From the NCBI RefSeq assembly GCF_036013525.1, contig NZ_CP107853.1:3286001-3350000 (forward strand): a DNA stretch of 64,000 nt, in the 5' to 3' direction. This stretch comes from Nonomuraea sp. NBC_00507. GTDB taxonomy: Bacteria; Actinomycetota; Actinomycetes; Streptosporangiales; Streptosporangiaceae. Within the stretch, counting starts at the first letter, position 1. Each line of letters opens with the position of its first letter. Below the pieces are notes generated by a model. The model searched no databases, was not told where the DNA came from, and saw only the letters and a list, made by a program, of their open reading frames with translations. This document shows, one piece after another, positions 52,401 through 60,137 of the stretch. The translations under genes and the position numbers were made by a program.

Positions 52401-52608
52401 GAGAACTCCTTCTCCCCTGACGGGGCGATGGCCTGGTGGAACTCGGTCTTGCCGAGTACGTGGCCAGCTTTGCGCGAGCCCTGGACGCAGCGGGTCCGGC
52501 AAACGTTGCGGACCTGCGACCGGTTGTTGCGAACCTCAGGATTTCGGCGGCGCGGTGTGGTCGCTCTTGACCATGGCGTATAGCCACTGATGTCTTTGGA
52601 GGATTCTT

Positions 52609-52854
52609 TTGAGCCTGACCAGTGTCGGTGTGACCGTGTTTGAGGAGGAGGAGGAGGAGGAGTATCGAGCGCTGCTGCGTGGGTGTGTGGTGGATGGTGA
52701 CCCGGACGTGGTGCGGGTGGCGATCGTACGGCTGGTGGCGTTTGATCAGGCGCCGAATGCGGGAGGCGAACGAGAGTTGCGTCGAATCTGCGCTGCGTGG
52801 GAGGCACTGCAGACGCGGCGCCCTCGGCCGAGGGACCTGAACGCGACACGTTGA
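52609..52854 (+). CDS. Small acidic hypothetical protein
   Basis: An 81-residue protein from a TTG at 52609 with GGAGG 6 bases upstream. It begins MSLTSVGVTVFEEEEEEEYR, a run of seven Glu encoded by pure GAG repeats (a likely slippage tract), then helical sequence ALLRGCVVDGDPDVVRVAIV, RLVAFDQAPNAGGERELRRI and a basic tail. No family is recognised. A strong terminator follows at once (52856-52881), supporting it as a genuine short transcription unit. Confidence 0.6.
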   Translation: MSLTSVGVTVFEEEEEEEYRALLRGCVVDGDPDVVRVAIVRLVAFDQAPNAGGERELRRICAAWEALQTRRPRPRDLNATR

Positions 52855-52855
52855 C

Positions 52856-52881
52856 AGGGCCCTGGGACTCCCCGGGGCCCT
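52856..52881 (+). terminator. Rho-independent-type terminator
   Basis: AGGGCCC (52856-52862) pairs with GGGCCCT (52875-52881) with a further GC-rich inner stem, followed by TTGT. It begins 1 bp after the stop codon of the small gene ending at 52854. Confidence 0.75.
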
Positions 52882-52993
52882 TTGTCATGTGCGCCTTGTG
52901 GAGTGCGCGTCGGCGGCGACCACCGTCAACCTGATGGCCGACGGCGGCGCCACACCCGCCGAGCGCCGCTTCACGGACTCACGCTTCACGGAC

Positions 52994-53180
52994 TCAACGG
53001 CCCACATCGGAGTCGGCGGCCTCACGGATGATCGTGTTGGCATCCGCGGGCAGCAGGAAGCCCGCATCCCGCACTGTTGCCGCCGCCGCGGAGACCTGGT
53101 CCACGTAGTGGCCGTGGTTACCGTAGCGCTGCCGTAGTTCCTCCTGCTCGTAGGGACGATGATGTCCCGCCAGCGTGCAG
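52994..53180 (-). pseudogene. C-terminal remnant of an alpha/beta-hydrolase-domain protein
   Basis: The minus-strand frame reads HHRPYEQEELRQRYGNHGHY, VDQVSAAAATVRDAGFLLPA and DANTIIREAADSDVGR before the stop. L-x-x-x-Y-G-x-H-G-x-Y-V-x-x-V ... A-G-x-L-L-P-A-D-A-x-x-x-I-x-E-A-A-x-S is the characteristic tail of the large secreted alpha/beta hydrolase domain family of actinomycetes. Nothing upstream belongs to it. A tandem 15-bp repeat (GCTTCACGGACTCAC type, 52968-52997) lies at its 3' end. Confidence 0.55.
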
Positions 53181-53241
53181 AAGCCAGGGCACGCGCAGCG
53201 AGAGGACTCCCGCCGTCGAGGCATGCCTCCGCTCGGCGGAC

Positions 53242-53589
53242 TCAGCGGCACGTCAGATTCGCGGCAAGGGCGGCCACCGCCAGGCAGAAGAAGAGGCTCC
53301 AGGGGGCGAAGTGGCGGTCGCCAACCCGTAGGTGCGCTGTGAAGGCGCCGAGGAAGTACAGTACGAGGCCGCTGGCGGCGAGCGTGCCCAGGACCGGTAC
53401 GGCGATCCCGGCCAGGAGCCCCAGCGCCCCGGCGGCCAGCAGCGCCCCCAACGGGCGCATCCAGGACCGGGGCACGCCCAACTTGTCCGCCTGGCTCTTG
53501 GGATAGTCGTGGCCGATGAAGTTGGCGATGGCTGCCATGCCGTTGAGGGTCGCAGCGAGGAGCGTGATCGTGAGATAAACGGCGAACAT
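53242..53589 (-). CDS. DoxX-like membrane protein
   Basis: A 115-residue protein with four hydrophobic helices. MFAVYLTITLLAATLNGMAA starts helix 1; the DoxX-type signature appears in KLGVPRSWMRPLGALLAAGA, LGLLAGIAVPVLGTLAASGL and a C-terminal LFFCLAVAALAANLTCR. Such proteins often accompany ECF41 sigma factors or oxidoreductases. It lies 95 bp downstream of the ECF41-type sigma gene on the same strand and is a plausible member of its regulon. Confidence 0.85.
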   Translation of the reverse strand: MFAVYLTITLLAATLNGMAAIANFIGHDYPKSQADKLGVPRSWMRPLGALLAAGALGLLAGIAVPVLGTLAASGLVLYFLGAFTAHLRVGDRHFAPWSLFFCLAVAALAANLTCR

Positions 53590-53684
53590 CGAGGTTCCCC
53601 TTTTCCATGAGAACGATCGGCTGGTTGATCGCCACACGGACGAGACGGCTGCCCCAGAAGTGACAGACCATCTTGTGATCTGTC

Positions 53685-54569
53685 TCACAGGACGACGCCG
53701 GTCAGCTTCTCGGGATTGCTGACCACATGGATCGCCTCGATCGTCCCCTTCACCAGGTGGAAGGTGACCGCCAGCACCGGCGTGCGCCCCGAGTGGACGA
53801 TGATTCCCGGGCCGCCGTTGACCTGGAATACCCGCGTCCGCGATCCGTGCGGCCGGCGTGTCGACAGGATGACCACAGCGCGGGCCACACGCTCGCGACC
53901 GCGGATCGCGATGCGAGGGGCGCCGGTGAATCCGCCACCATCGCTCACCATCGTCACATCCGGCGCCAATACTTCCATCAGGGCCTCCAGATCGCCGCCG
54001 AGACAGGCCGCCAGAAACCGCTCGGTGACCTGTCGCCTGGTCTCCTGATCGGTGTCATAGCGGCGGTGCCGCGTCTCCACCGCCTTCCTGGCGCGGAGCG
54101 CTATCTGGCGCACCGTCGCATGTTTGCGCCCGACGAAGTGCGCTATCTCGTGGTGGCCGTACCCGAATGCCTCGCTGAGCACGAATACTGCTCGTTCCAC
54201 CGGAGAGAGCGTCTCCAGCACCAGCAGCATCGCAGTCGACACCGACTCCTTGAGCAGCACGTTCTGCGCGGCATCCGAATCGGTCAGAATCGGCTCGGGC
54301 AGCCACGATCCCACATAGGACTCCCGCCGCACGCGTGCACTGCGCAGCCGGTCGATCGCCAGCCGGGTGGCCACCCGGATCAGATAGCCCTCGGCGTCCG
54401 CGACGGTCGCCACATCGACTCGGCTCCAGCGCAACCAAGCGTCCTGCACCACGTCTTCGGCTTCGGTGACGCTGCCGAGGACCCGGTAGGCCACAGCGTG
54501 CAGCAGCGCGCGGTGCTCGGCGAACGCCCGCTCGATTGCCGGCTGGCCCACCCCTGGACGGCCATGCAT
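53685..54569 (-). CDS. ECF41-type RNA polymerase sigma factor (SigJ-like)
   Basis: A 294-residue sigma factor from ATG 54569 (AAGGAG upstream). Sigma-2 is AEHRALLHAVAYRVLGSVTE, AEDVVQDAWLRWSRV; sigma-4 is LSPVERAVFVLSEAFGYGHH, EIAHFVGRKHATVRQIALRA. The linker has WLPEPI and the C-terminal SnoaL-like extension (residues 190-290) has VSDGGGFTGAP and SNPEKL, the three markers of the ECF41 group. In that group the extension acts as an internal modulator of activity and no anti-sigma factor is needed. Neighbouring DoxX and hydrolase-remnant genes fit the usual context. Confidence 0.93.
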   Translation of the reverse strand: MHGRPGVGQPAIERAFAEHRALLHAVAYRVLGSVTEAEDVVQDAWLRWSRVDVATVADAEGYLIRVATRLAIDRLRSARVRRESYVGSWLPEPILTDSDAAQNVLLKESVSTAMLLVLETLSPVERAVFVLSEAFGYGHHEIAHFVGRKHATVRQIALRARKAVETRHRRYDTDQETRRQVTERFLAACLGGDLEALMEVLAPDVTMVSDGGGFTGAPRIAIRGRERVARAVVILSTRRPHGSRTRVFQVNGGPGIIVHSGRTPVLAVTFHLVKGTIEAIHVVSNPEKLTGVVL

Positions 54570-54762
54570 CTCACTCCTTCCTTCGCCGCCTTCCCCTGGA
54601 GGTCTCGGAGCCGGCCATCGGCGGAGCGCCCCGCGTGAGTGGCGTAGGCGGTGCACGCCCGGCTGCCGACTGCGGCCGATACGGCTCTGCCGTCAGGGCG
54701 GACCTCGATCTGCTTGGCGGCAGTCCAAGCGGCCCACCGCCGAGGCCGACACCGCCCAGGGT

Positions 54763-54822
54763 CAACGATACAGCCGATCCTGAATCAACTGTTGGCTTGA
54801 TTCAGGATCGGCTGTATCGTTG
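54763..54822. promoter_or_regulatory. Perfect 26-bp inverted repeat upstream of the ArsR gene
   Basis: Arms 54763-54788 and 54797-54822 are perfectly complementary, with an 8-base spacer (CTGTTGGC). The inner part ATCAA-N8-TTGAT resembles ArsR/SmtB operators. The right arm runs to the base before GGAGG (54822-54826), 6 bp from the ArsR ATG at 54828. It can serve as a strong double operator in DNA and, if transcribed, would form a hairpin abutting the ribosome binding site. Unusually long and exact for an ArsR operator. Confidence 0.8.
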
Positions 54823-54827
54823 GAGGC

Positions 54828-55232
54828 ATGGAGAGCCCTAACCCTCATGCCCTCGCCGTGGCCGTCAACGCCGAGGCCCTGGCCCGCGTCGGCACCGCGC
54901 TGGCGGATGAGAATCGGCGCCGGTTGCTGCTGGAGCTGCTGAACGAGCCCGCCTACCCCGCCGACCTGGCCGAACGGTTGGGCATGACCCGCGGGAACGT
55001 GTCGAACCACCTGGCCTGCCTACGCGGCTGCGGGCTGGTGCGCACCGTGCCGGTGGGGCGCCGGGTCCGCTACGAGCTGGCCGACGCCAAGCTCGCGCAC
55101 GCCTTGGCCGAGCTGGCCTCCCTAGTGCTGCTCGTCGACCAGGGCGAGACCGCCCCCGCCGACGAGGCTTGCACGCCCGGCGACTACGCCTGGACCACCC
55201 AGGACGTCCGCGAGGAGACGGATCATGTCTGA
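54828..55232 (+). CDS. ArsR/SmtB-family metal-sensing repressor (CmtR-like)
   Basis: A 134-residue repressor. The winged helix is ARVGTALADENRRRLLLELL, YPADLAERLGMTRGNVSNHL, ACLRGCGLVRTVPVGRRVRY. Cysteines in LACLRGCGL (in or beside the recognition helix) and the tail ACTPGDYAWTT match the CmtR scheme for Cd/Pb sensing, in which two Cys in helix 4 and one in the tail bind metal. Its stop overlaps the start of the P-type ATPase gene by 8 bp, so the two are translationally coupled. Autorepression is likely through the 26-bp inverted repeat. Confidence 0.92.
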   Translation: MESPNPHALAVAVNAEALARVGTALADENRRRLLLELLNEPAYPADLAERLGMTRGNVSNHLACLRGCGLVRTVPVGRRVRYELADAKLAHALAELASLVLLVDQGETAPADEACTPGDYAWTTQDVREETDHV

Positions 55233-57339
55233 CGCGTGCTGCGCCCCCGACGCCGCCGGCGACACGCATCAGGACGCGCCCGCTACGGCGCCTTCGGCGA
55301 TCTGGCAGGTGCGCGAACTGCAGGCGGCCACGGCCTCTGGGGCGCTGCTGCTGGCCTCCCTCCTGGCGCCGGGCATCTGGGGGACGGTGCTGGAGCTGGC
55401 GGCGCTGGTGATCGGTGCGGCCACCTTCGTCCCCGGCGCGCTACGCGCCCTGCTGCGCGGCCGGCTCGGCGTCGGCCTGCTGATGACCATCGCCGCCGCT
55501 GGCGCGGTGGCCCTGGGCGAGTACGGCGAGGCCGCCACGCTGGCGTTCCTGTTCGCCATCGCCGAAGGACTCGAAGGCTACGCCGTAGCCCGCACCCAGC
55601 ACGGGCTGCGCGCCCTGCTGGACCTGGTGCCCCCGACCGCGCGCGTGCTACGGCCCGGCGGCACCGAGTCCGAGGTCGGGGTCGCCGACCTGCGCGTCGG
55701 CGACGTCCTGCTCGTACGGCCGGGCGAGAAGATCGCCACCGACGGCGTCGTCACCTCCGGCCGCAGCGCGCTCGACACCTCGGTCGTCACCGGCGAATCG
55801 GTGCCCGTCGAGGTCGGCCCCGGCGCGGAGGTCTTCGCCGGGACGGTCAACGGCGCCGGAGCGCTGGAGATCACCGTCACCGCCACCGCACGCGACAACT
55901 CACTCGCCCGGCTGGTCCACATCGTCCAGGAGGCCCAGGAGCGCAAGGGCGCCAGCCAGCGCCTGGCCGAGCGTTTCGCCCGCCCGCTGGTGCCCGGCGT
56001 GCTGGTGCTGGCCGCGCTGGTCGCCGTCGCCGGCAGCCTGCTGGGCGATCCCAGCGTGTGGATCGAGCGCGCCCTGGTGGTGCTGGTGGCCGCTGCGCCG
56101 TGTGCGTTCGCCCTGTCCGTGCCGGTCGCCGTGGTCGCCGCGATCGGCGCTGCATCCAAGGCAGGCGTGCTCATCAAGGGCGGAGCCGCGGTCGAGGCGC
56201 TGGGCAAGGTCACGATCGTGGCGCTGGACAAGACCGGCACCCTGACCCGCAACGAGCCCGCCGTCATCGACGTCGTGTCCGCACCCGGCACCGACCGCGA
56301 CCACGTCCTGACCGTGGCCGCCGCGCTGGAGGCGCGCAGCGAGCACCCGCTCGCCGCCGCGATCCTGGCCGCCCGGCCCGACCCCGAACCGGCCGGCGAA
56401 GTGGAGGCCGTACCCGGCAGCGGGCTGCGCGGCACCATCGGCGGGCGTCCCGCCCGGCTGGGCAAGCCCGGTTTCATCGCCCCCGGCTCGCTCGCCACAG
56501 AGGTGACCGGGCTGCAGGACGCGGGCGCCACTGTGGTCCTCGTCGAGCACGACGGCACCCTGCTCGGCGCGATCGCCGTCCGCGACGAGGTCCGCCCCGA
56601 GGCCGCCGAGGCCGTCGCCCAGCTCAAGCGGCAGGGTATCGAGGTGGTCATGCTCACCGGCGACAACGCCCGCACCGCCGCCGCGATCGCCGCCGACGCC
56701 GGCATCACCGACGTACGCGCCGAGCTGCTGCCCGCCGACAAGGCGCGTATCGTCACCGAGCTGAAGGCCCGCGGACCGGTGGCCATGGTCGGCGACGGCA
56801 TCAACGACGCCCCGGCGCTGGCCACGGCCGAGGCCGGCATCGCCATGGGCGCCATGGGCAGCGACGTGGCCATCGAGGCAGCCGACATCGCCCTCATGGG
56901 CGAGGACCTGCGCCGACTGCCCGACGCAATCGCCCACACCCGCGCCGCCCGCGCCATCTTCACCCAGAACCTGCTATTGTCCGGCAGCATCCTCATCACC
57001 CTCGTCCCTCTGGCCGCCACCGGCGTGCTCGGCCTGGCCACCGTGGTCGCGACCCACGAACTGGCCGAGGTCCTGGTCATCGCCAACGGCATCCGCGCCG
57101 GCCGCCGCACCCGCCTACCCCACCACGCCGCGCTCCGCGCCGCCGCCCGGGCCCACACCGCCCGCACAGTCCCACAACCGGCCGGCAGGAGGACACTCCT
57201 GCCCATCGCGACCGGCGCCAACGGGCCTGGCAGCGACCAGACCGGCGCGTGCACCGACGGCCGCTGCCCGCCTAAACGTGCTGGCGAGCCCTCCTCGCAC
57301 CTTCACCAACCGCACGCAGGCGCAATGCCTAGATACTGA
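55225..57339 (+). CDS. P1B-type heavy-metal-transporting ATPase
   Basis: A 704-residue efflux pump. N-terminal Cys pair (MSDACCAPDA). TGES at 189-192 (actuator), APC at 291-293 in the metal-binding helix where CPC or SPC is usual, DKTGT with phosphorylated Asp335, HP in ARSEHPLAAAIL, GDGINDAP hinge and HELAEVLVIANG in helix 8. The C-terminus has GACTDGRCPPK and His-rich HLHQPHAGA. The layout matches the CtpG-like pumps found with CmtR regulators, exporting Cd, Pb or Zn; ion choice with an APC site is uncertain. The gene overlaps the ArsR gene, and a pentapeptide gene follows 5 bp downstream. Confidence 0.94.
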   Translation: MSDACCAPDAAGDTHQDAPATAPSAIWQVRELQAATASGALLLASLLAPGIWGTVLELAALVIGAATFVPGALRALLRGRLGVGLLMTIAAAGAVALGEYGEAATLAFLFAIAEGLEGYAVARTQHGLRALLDLVPPTARVLRPGGTESEVGVADLRVGDVLLVRPGEKIATDGVVTSGRSALDTSVVTGESVPVEVGPGAEVFAGTVNGAGALEITVTATARDNSLARLVHIVQEAQERKGASQRLAERFARPLVPGVLVLAALVAVAGSLLGDPSVWIERALVVLVAAAPCAFALSVPVAVVAAIGAASKAGVLIKGGAAVEALGKVTIVALDKTGTLTRNEPAVIDVVSAPGTDRDHVLTVAAALEARSEHPLAAAILAARPDPEPAGEVEAVPGSGLRGTIGGRPARLGKPGFIAPGSLATEVTGLQDAGATVVLVEHDGTLLGAIAVRDEVRPEAAEAVAQLKRQGIEVVMLTGDNARTAAAIAADAGITDVRAELLPADKARIVTELKARGPVAMVGDGINDAPALATAEAGIAMGAMGSDVAIEAADIALMGEDLRRLPDAIAHTRAARAIFTQNLLLSGSILITLVPLAATGVLGLATVVATHELAEVLVIANGIRAGRRTRLPHHAALRAAARAHTARTVPQPAGRRTLLPIATGANGPGSDQTGACTDGRCPPKRAGEPSSHLHQPHAGAMPRY

Positions 57340-57344
57340 CGGCT

Positions 57345-58493
57345 ATGGTCATCGTCGAAGTCGTCCTGGAGACCTGCGATGCGGTGGACTTCACGGCCTG
57401 GCCGATCGCGGAGCCGTCGAGCGACCGCCTTCTCGCCCTCTCCGGCCGGATGTTTCCCGCCGACGTCGGGACGGCCATGGCAGTCATCTTCAGCTACAAC
57501 GGCATCCCCGTCACCCACGCCGCCGACCTGACCAAGGCGCATCTGGAACAGCATCTCGCCGAAGCTGAAGGACTGATCGCTCCGGGCGGGCTGCGCTTCC
57601 GCGACACCACCACCAACGTCAGCGTCTCGCCCGGTTGCTGCTTCGGCTTGGAGAACTGGCGGGACTGGTGGAACGTGGCTCGCGGGCAAGGAGCTTGGCT
57701 CGGCCATGACCCCACGCCACACATCACACATGTGGGTCACGTCATCCAGCTCCGGCAGCACGATGAGGACTCTCCGTCCATCGAGATCTCTCGCGACGAG
57801 CTCTCCAGCCTGCTCACCACAGCCCAACAGCACTTCTCCGGGTTCCTCCACGTCGCCGGACGATGGGCGGCGATCACTACCCCGGGGCTGGCCGACCGGC
57901 TCATCTCAGCCCTCGACCAATACTTCATGATCAGTGAAACCCCAGGTCAGGTGCTCCGCCTCGACCGCGTGGTCCTGCCCAAGGCCAACCTCGCCTCCGC
58001 CCGGCTCCGCGATGTGGATCTCCACTTCAGCGATCTGACCGAAGCCTCCTTCGTCGGAGCTGACCTGACTCGTGCGGACCTCACCGGAGTGCGGCTAGCG
58101 GGGGCGATCCTTGCTGACGCGATCCTCTACCAAGCCGACCTACGTGACGCCGTCCTGACCGGAGCCATCGCCGAGGGCATGGACCTCCGGGGCACCGATC
58201 TGAGCAAGGCTGATCTGCGAAACACCAACCTGCGCGGCGCTCGCCTGGACTACAGCGATCTCCGCGGCGCCACGCTGAGCGGCGCCGTATTGACCGGTGC
58301 CTCGCTGAAACGGGTGGTCTTCGACGAGACCACCGCATGGCCTGACGGCTTCGATACCTCCCTGATCAAACCAGCACGGCCGCGATCGCTCCCACCCATC
58401 CGTCCCAGGACCTACGACGAGTTCGCCGTCACGGCGACGACCACGGAGAACACCTCGCCGGCAGAAGTTGAGTTGCACACTGATCGACATTGA
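57345..58493 (+). CDS. Pentapeptide-repeat protein with novel N-terminal domain
   Basis: A 382-residue protein from ATG 57345. Residues 1-205 form an alpha/beta region without a known domain (MVIVEVVLETCDAVDFTAWP, SPGCCFGLENWRDWWNVARG, HITHVGHVIQLRQHDED, FLHVAGRWAAITTPGLADRL), similar in style to actinobacterial proteins of unknown function. Residues 205-325 are pentapeptide repeats, A(D/N)LxX type (SFVGADLTRADLTGVRLAGA, DLRNTNLRGARLDYSDLRGA), forming a right-handed beta-helix. The start lies 5 bp beyond the P-type ATPase stop, so they may be co-transcribed; no ribosome binding site is obvious. Unknown role. Confidence 0.85.
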   Translation: MVIVEVVLETCDAVDFTAWPIAEPSSDRLLALSGRMFPADVGTAMAVIFSYNGIPVTHAADLTKAHLEQHLAEAEGLIAPGGLRFRDTTTNVSVSPGCCFGLENWRDWWNVARGQGAWLGHDPTPHITHVGHVIQLRQHDEDSPSIEISRDELSSLLTTAQQHFSGFLHVAGRWAAITTPGLADRLISALDQYFMISETPGQVLRLDRVVLPKANLASARLRDVDLHFSDLTEASFVGADLTRADLTGVRLAGAILADAILYQADLRDAVLTGAIAEGMDLRGTDLSKADLRNTNLRGARLDYSDLRGATLSGAVLTGASLKRVVFDETTAWPDGFDTSLIKPARPRSLPPIRPRTYDEFAVTATTTENTSPAEVELHTDRH

Positions 58494-58604
58494 GGCCGCC
58501 TACTTAGGCAGGATGGTCCTGTGGGGGCGAAGAGAGTCAGAGCCGGTATGAATCCTTCCTGGAGGGCCGTCTCGGCGGCCAGAGTGACGCATGAACCTAC
58601 GCGT

Positions 58605-58661
58605 GACCTGGGGAAACGGCCTAAGATCATCCCGCGTATATCACGTGATCATGGTCCTACG
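58605..58661 (+). repeat. Direct repeat copy 1 (about 56 bp)
   Basis: Runs from GACCTGGGGAAACG through AAGATCATCCCGC to GTGATCATGGTCCTACG. It matches copy 2 at 59449-59504 over its whole length with a few substitutions and one small gap. The copies lie 101 bp upstream and 145 bp downstream of the gene at 58762-59304. Confidence 0.75.
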
Positions 58662-58761
58662 ACCGCCTACGGGCAGCAGCGTGCCCAGGGCGGGGGAATC
58701 CCGGAGCCCGTGGAGGGAGTAAGCCGCATCGCTTCGCGCGTAGCGGGTTAGGGTCCGGCGT

Positions 58762-59304
58762 GTGGGTGTTTACCTCAGCGAAGTCACGTTCGAGAGGTGG
58801 AACAGCGAGCGGTTCCTCAAGCTCGGATCAGCGCTGGACTTCGCGCTCGCCGATCGCGGCCTGGCGCCGTTCATGCCCGAGCCGCGCACCGCTGAGCGGA
58901 CGTTCGAAGAGAAGCTGATCTGGTCCATGGACGGCTTCGGAGAACTGTGTGAGCGTGAGCTGAGCCAGGAGGACATCAATGCGGTGCTCGACTGGAACAT
59001 CCTCATTCCCGTCGAGTTCGACGGTCCTATCACCCTGCCCGTGCCATCGATGTACAGCGACACCACGACCGTCCGCAGTGCACATCGTGCCCAGGAGGTG
59101 ATGCGGCTCTTGGCTGCGAGGGTCGATCTTCCGCCCAGTGTGCCCATCGATTCCACCGGTCTTGCTCTCACCGCCTGGTTCGATCCAGCCCAATCCCTCG
59201 ACAGCCACCGACGGGACGATCCCACTGTCGTCTTCTACACGGCCTTGTTTCTTCGCGCCGCCGAGTACAGCCTCCGGCACACCTGCGCTATCAGCGAAGC
59301 TTGA
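58762..59304 (+). CDS. Hypothetical protein bracketed by direct repeats
   Basis: A 180-residue protein from GTG 58762: MGVYLSEVTFERWNSERFLK, LGSALDFALADRGLAPFMPE, LIWSMDGFGELCERELSQED, NAVLDWNILIPVEFDGPITL, then a helical C-terminus (YTALFLRAAEYSLRHTCAIS). It appears cytosolic. Third-position bias supports coding. The family is not recognised; the fold is alpha/beta with acidic patches, compatible with, but not specific for, immunity-type proteins. The ribosome binding site is weak. It sits between two copies of a direct repeat (58605-58661 and 59449-59504). Confidence 0.7.
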   Translation: MGVYLSEVTFERWNSERFLKLGSALDFALADRGLAPFMPEPRTAERTFEEKLIWSMDGFGELCERELSQEDINAVLDWNILIPVEFDGPITLPVPSMYSDTTTVRSAHRAQEVMRLLAARVDLPPSVPIDSTGLALTAWFDPAQSLDSHRRDDPTVVFYTALFLRAAEYSLRHTCAISEA

Positions 59305-59960
59305 TTGTGATCTCAGGCTGTATGGCACATCTGATAGCGACGGCTTTGGCGATGTCGAGCTGTCGGAGGCCGGCGCGATGGCTCTGGTCCCGCGGTTCGG
59401 GCGGTTGTGGGGGATTGCTGGAGACCCAGATGGCCCGAATCAGTTCCTGACCTGAGGAAACGTCATCAAGATCATCCCGCATATCCCGTGATCATGGTCC
59501 TACGGGTGTGCTCGGTGACCTATCAAGGGTCTGGAAAGCAAAAGACCTGCGGCCGAGAAACCGCAGGATGTCAGTGGCCGAATGCACGCTCTATCTGCGC
59601 CTTTTTGCGCGTTCGCTCGCGCGGCCGGGGCGCGCGCAGGCCCTAGCGAAGATCAATTTACTGATGGTTCGGGTTCAATGACACTTTCTGGCAGCAGTTC
59701 CAGGAGATGCGAAGTGGACTGTCGCCAGCTCGCCATCCCAGAACCCGCCGGCAGGGTCTTGCTCGCCAGATCGACGGTCTGCCACCCTCTCCAGCATGAT
59801 GAGACACGGTGATCAAGGCGGCTGGGCCGCGGGCGACACGGGCGGTTGGGCACCTCGGAGCGTGGGCGGCGGCGTCCGCCACATGGGCGGCATGCGGCAC
59901 TTGGGCGACTGGTAGCCCGGTAGATGTGGTGAAGGGCTCAAACCTTGGCCTTTTCGATCG
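59305..59960. other. About 650 bp without a supported gene; holds direct repeat 2 and a hairpin
   Basis: Contains the second direct repeat copy (59449-59504) and a stem-loop CCTGCGG-N8-CCGCAGG at 59546-59567 that could be a terminator. Open frames on both strands lack motifs. Confidence 0.5.
59449..59504 (+). repeat. Direct repeat copy 2 (about 56 bp)
   Basis: Runs from GACCTGAGGAAACG through AAGATCATCCCGC to GTGATCATGGTCCTACG, the partner of 58605-58661 in the same orientation, 844 bp apart. Confidence 0.75.
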
Positions 59961-60137
59961 GACGGCGCCGACCTCGCACGGCCGGGCGAGGTGATGATCC
60001 TGCACTACGACGGTGCGTGGACGCGCGAGTACGTGCGCGCCGGTGACTCCTGCGGATTGGAGCTGGCCGTGGTGGACGGCGTGCCGTGGATCGCGGGCGG
60101 CGTACAGCGGTCCTTCGTGATGAGGAGAAGCCGGTGA
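59961..60137 (+). pseudogene. C-terminal remnant of a paralogue of the following propeller lipoprotein
   Basis: The frame ending at TGA 60135-60137 reads ADLARPGEVMILHYDGAWTR, EYVRAGDSCGLELAVVDGVP and WIAGGVQRSFVMRRSR. Its I-L-H-Y-D-G-A-W and V-D-G-V-P-W-I-A-G pattern matches the repeat units of the lipoprotein at 60134 (I-L-H-W-N-G-R-T-W, V-W-I-A-G). It lacks a full start and N-terminus. Its stop overlaps the GTG start of the next gene (GTGA), suggesting the two were once a tandem, translationally coupled pair. Confidence 0.6.

Noticed and set aside
50239..52587. 782-codon minus-strand open frame spanning the esterase and response regulator genes
   Set aside because: Arg/Gly-rich shadow of the two recognised genes; no motifs.
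55236..57275. 679-codon open frame inside the P-type ATPase gene
   Set aside because: Arg-rich out-of-frame shadow caused by high GC; the ATPase frame carries all family motifs.
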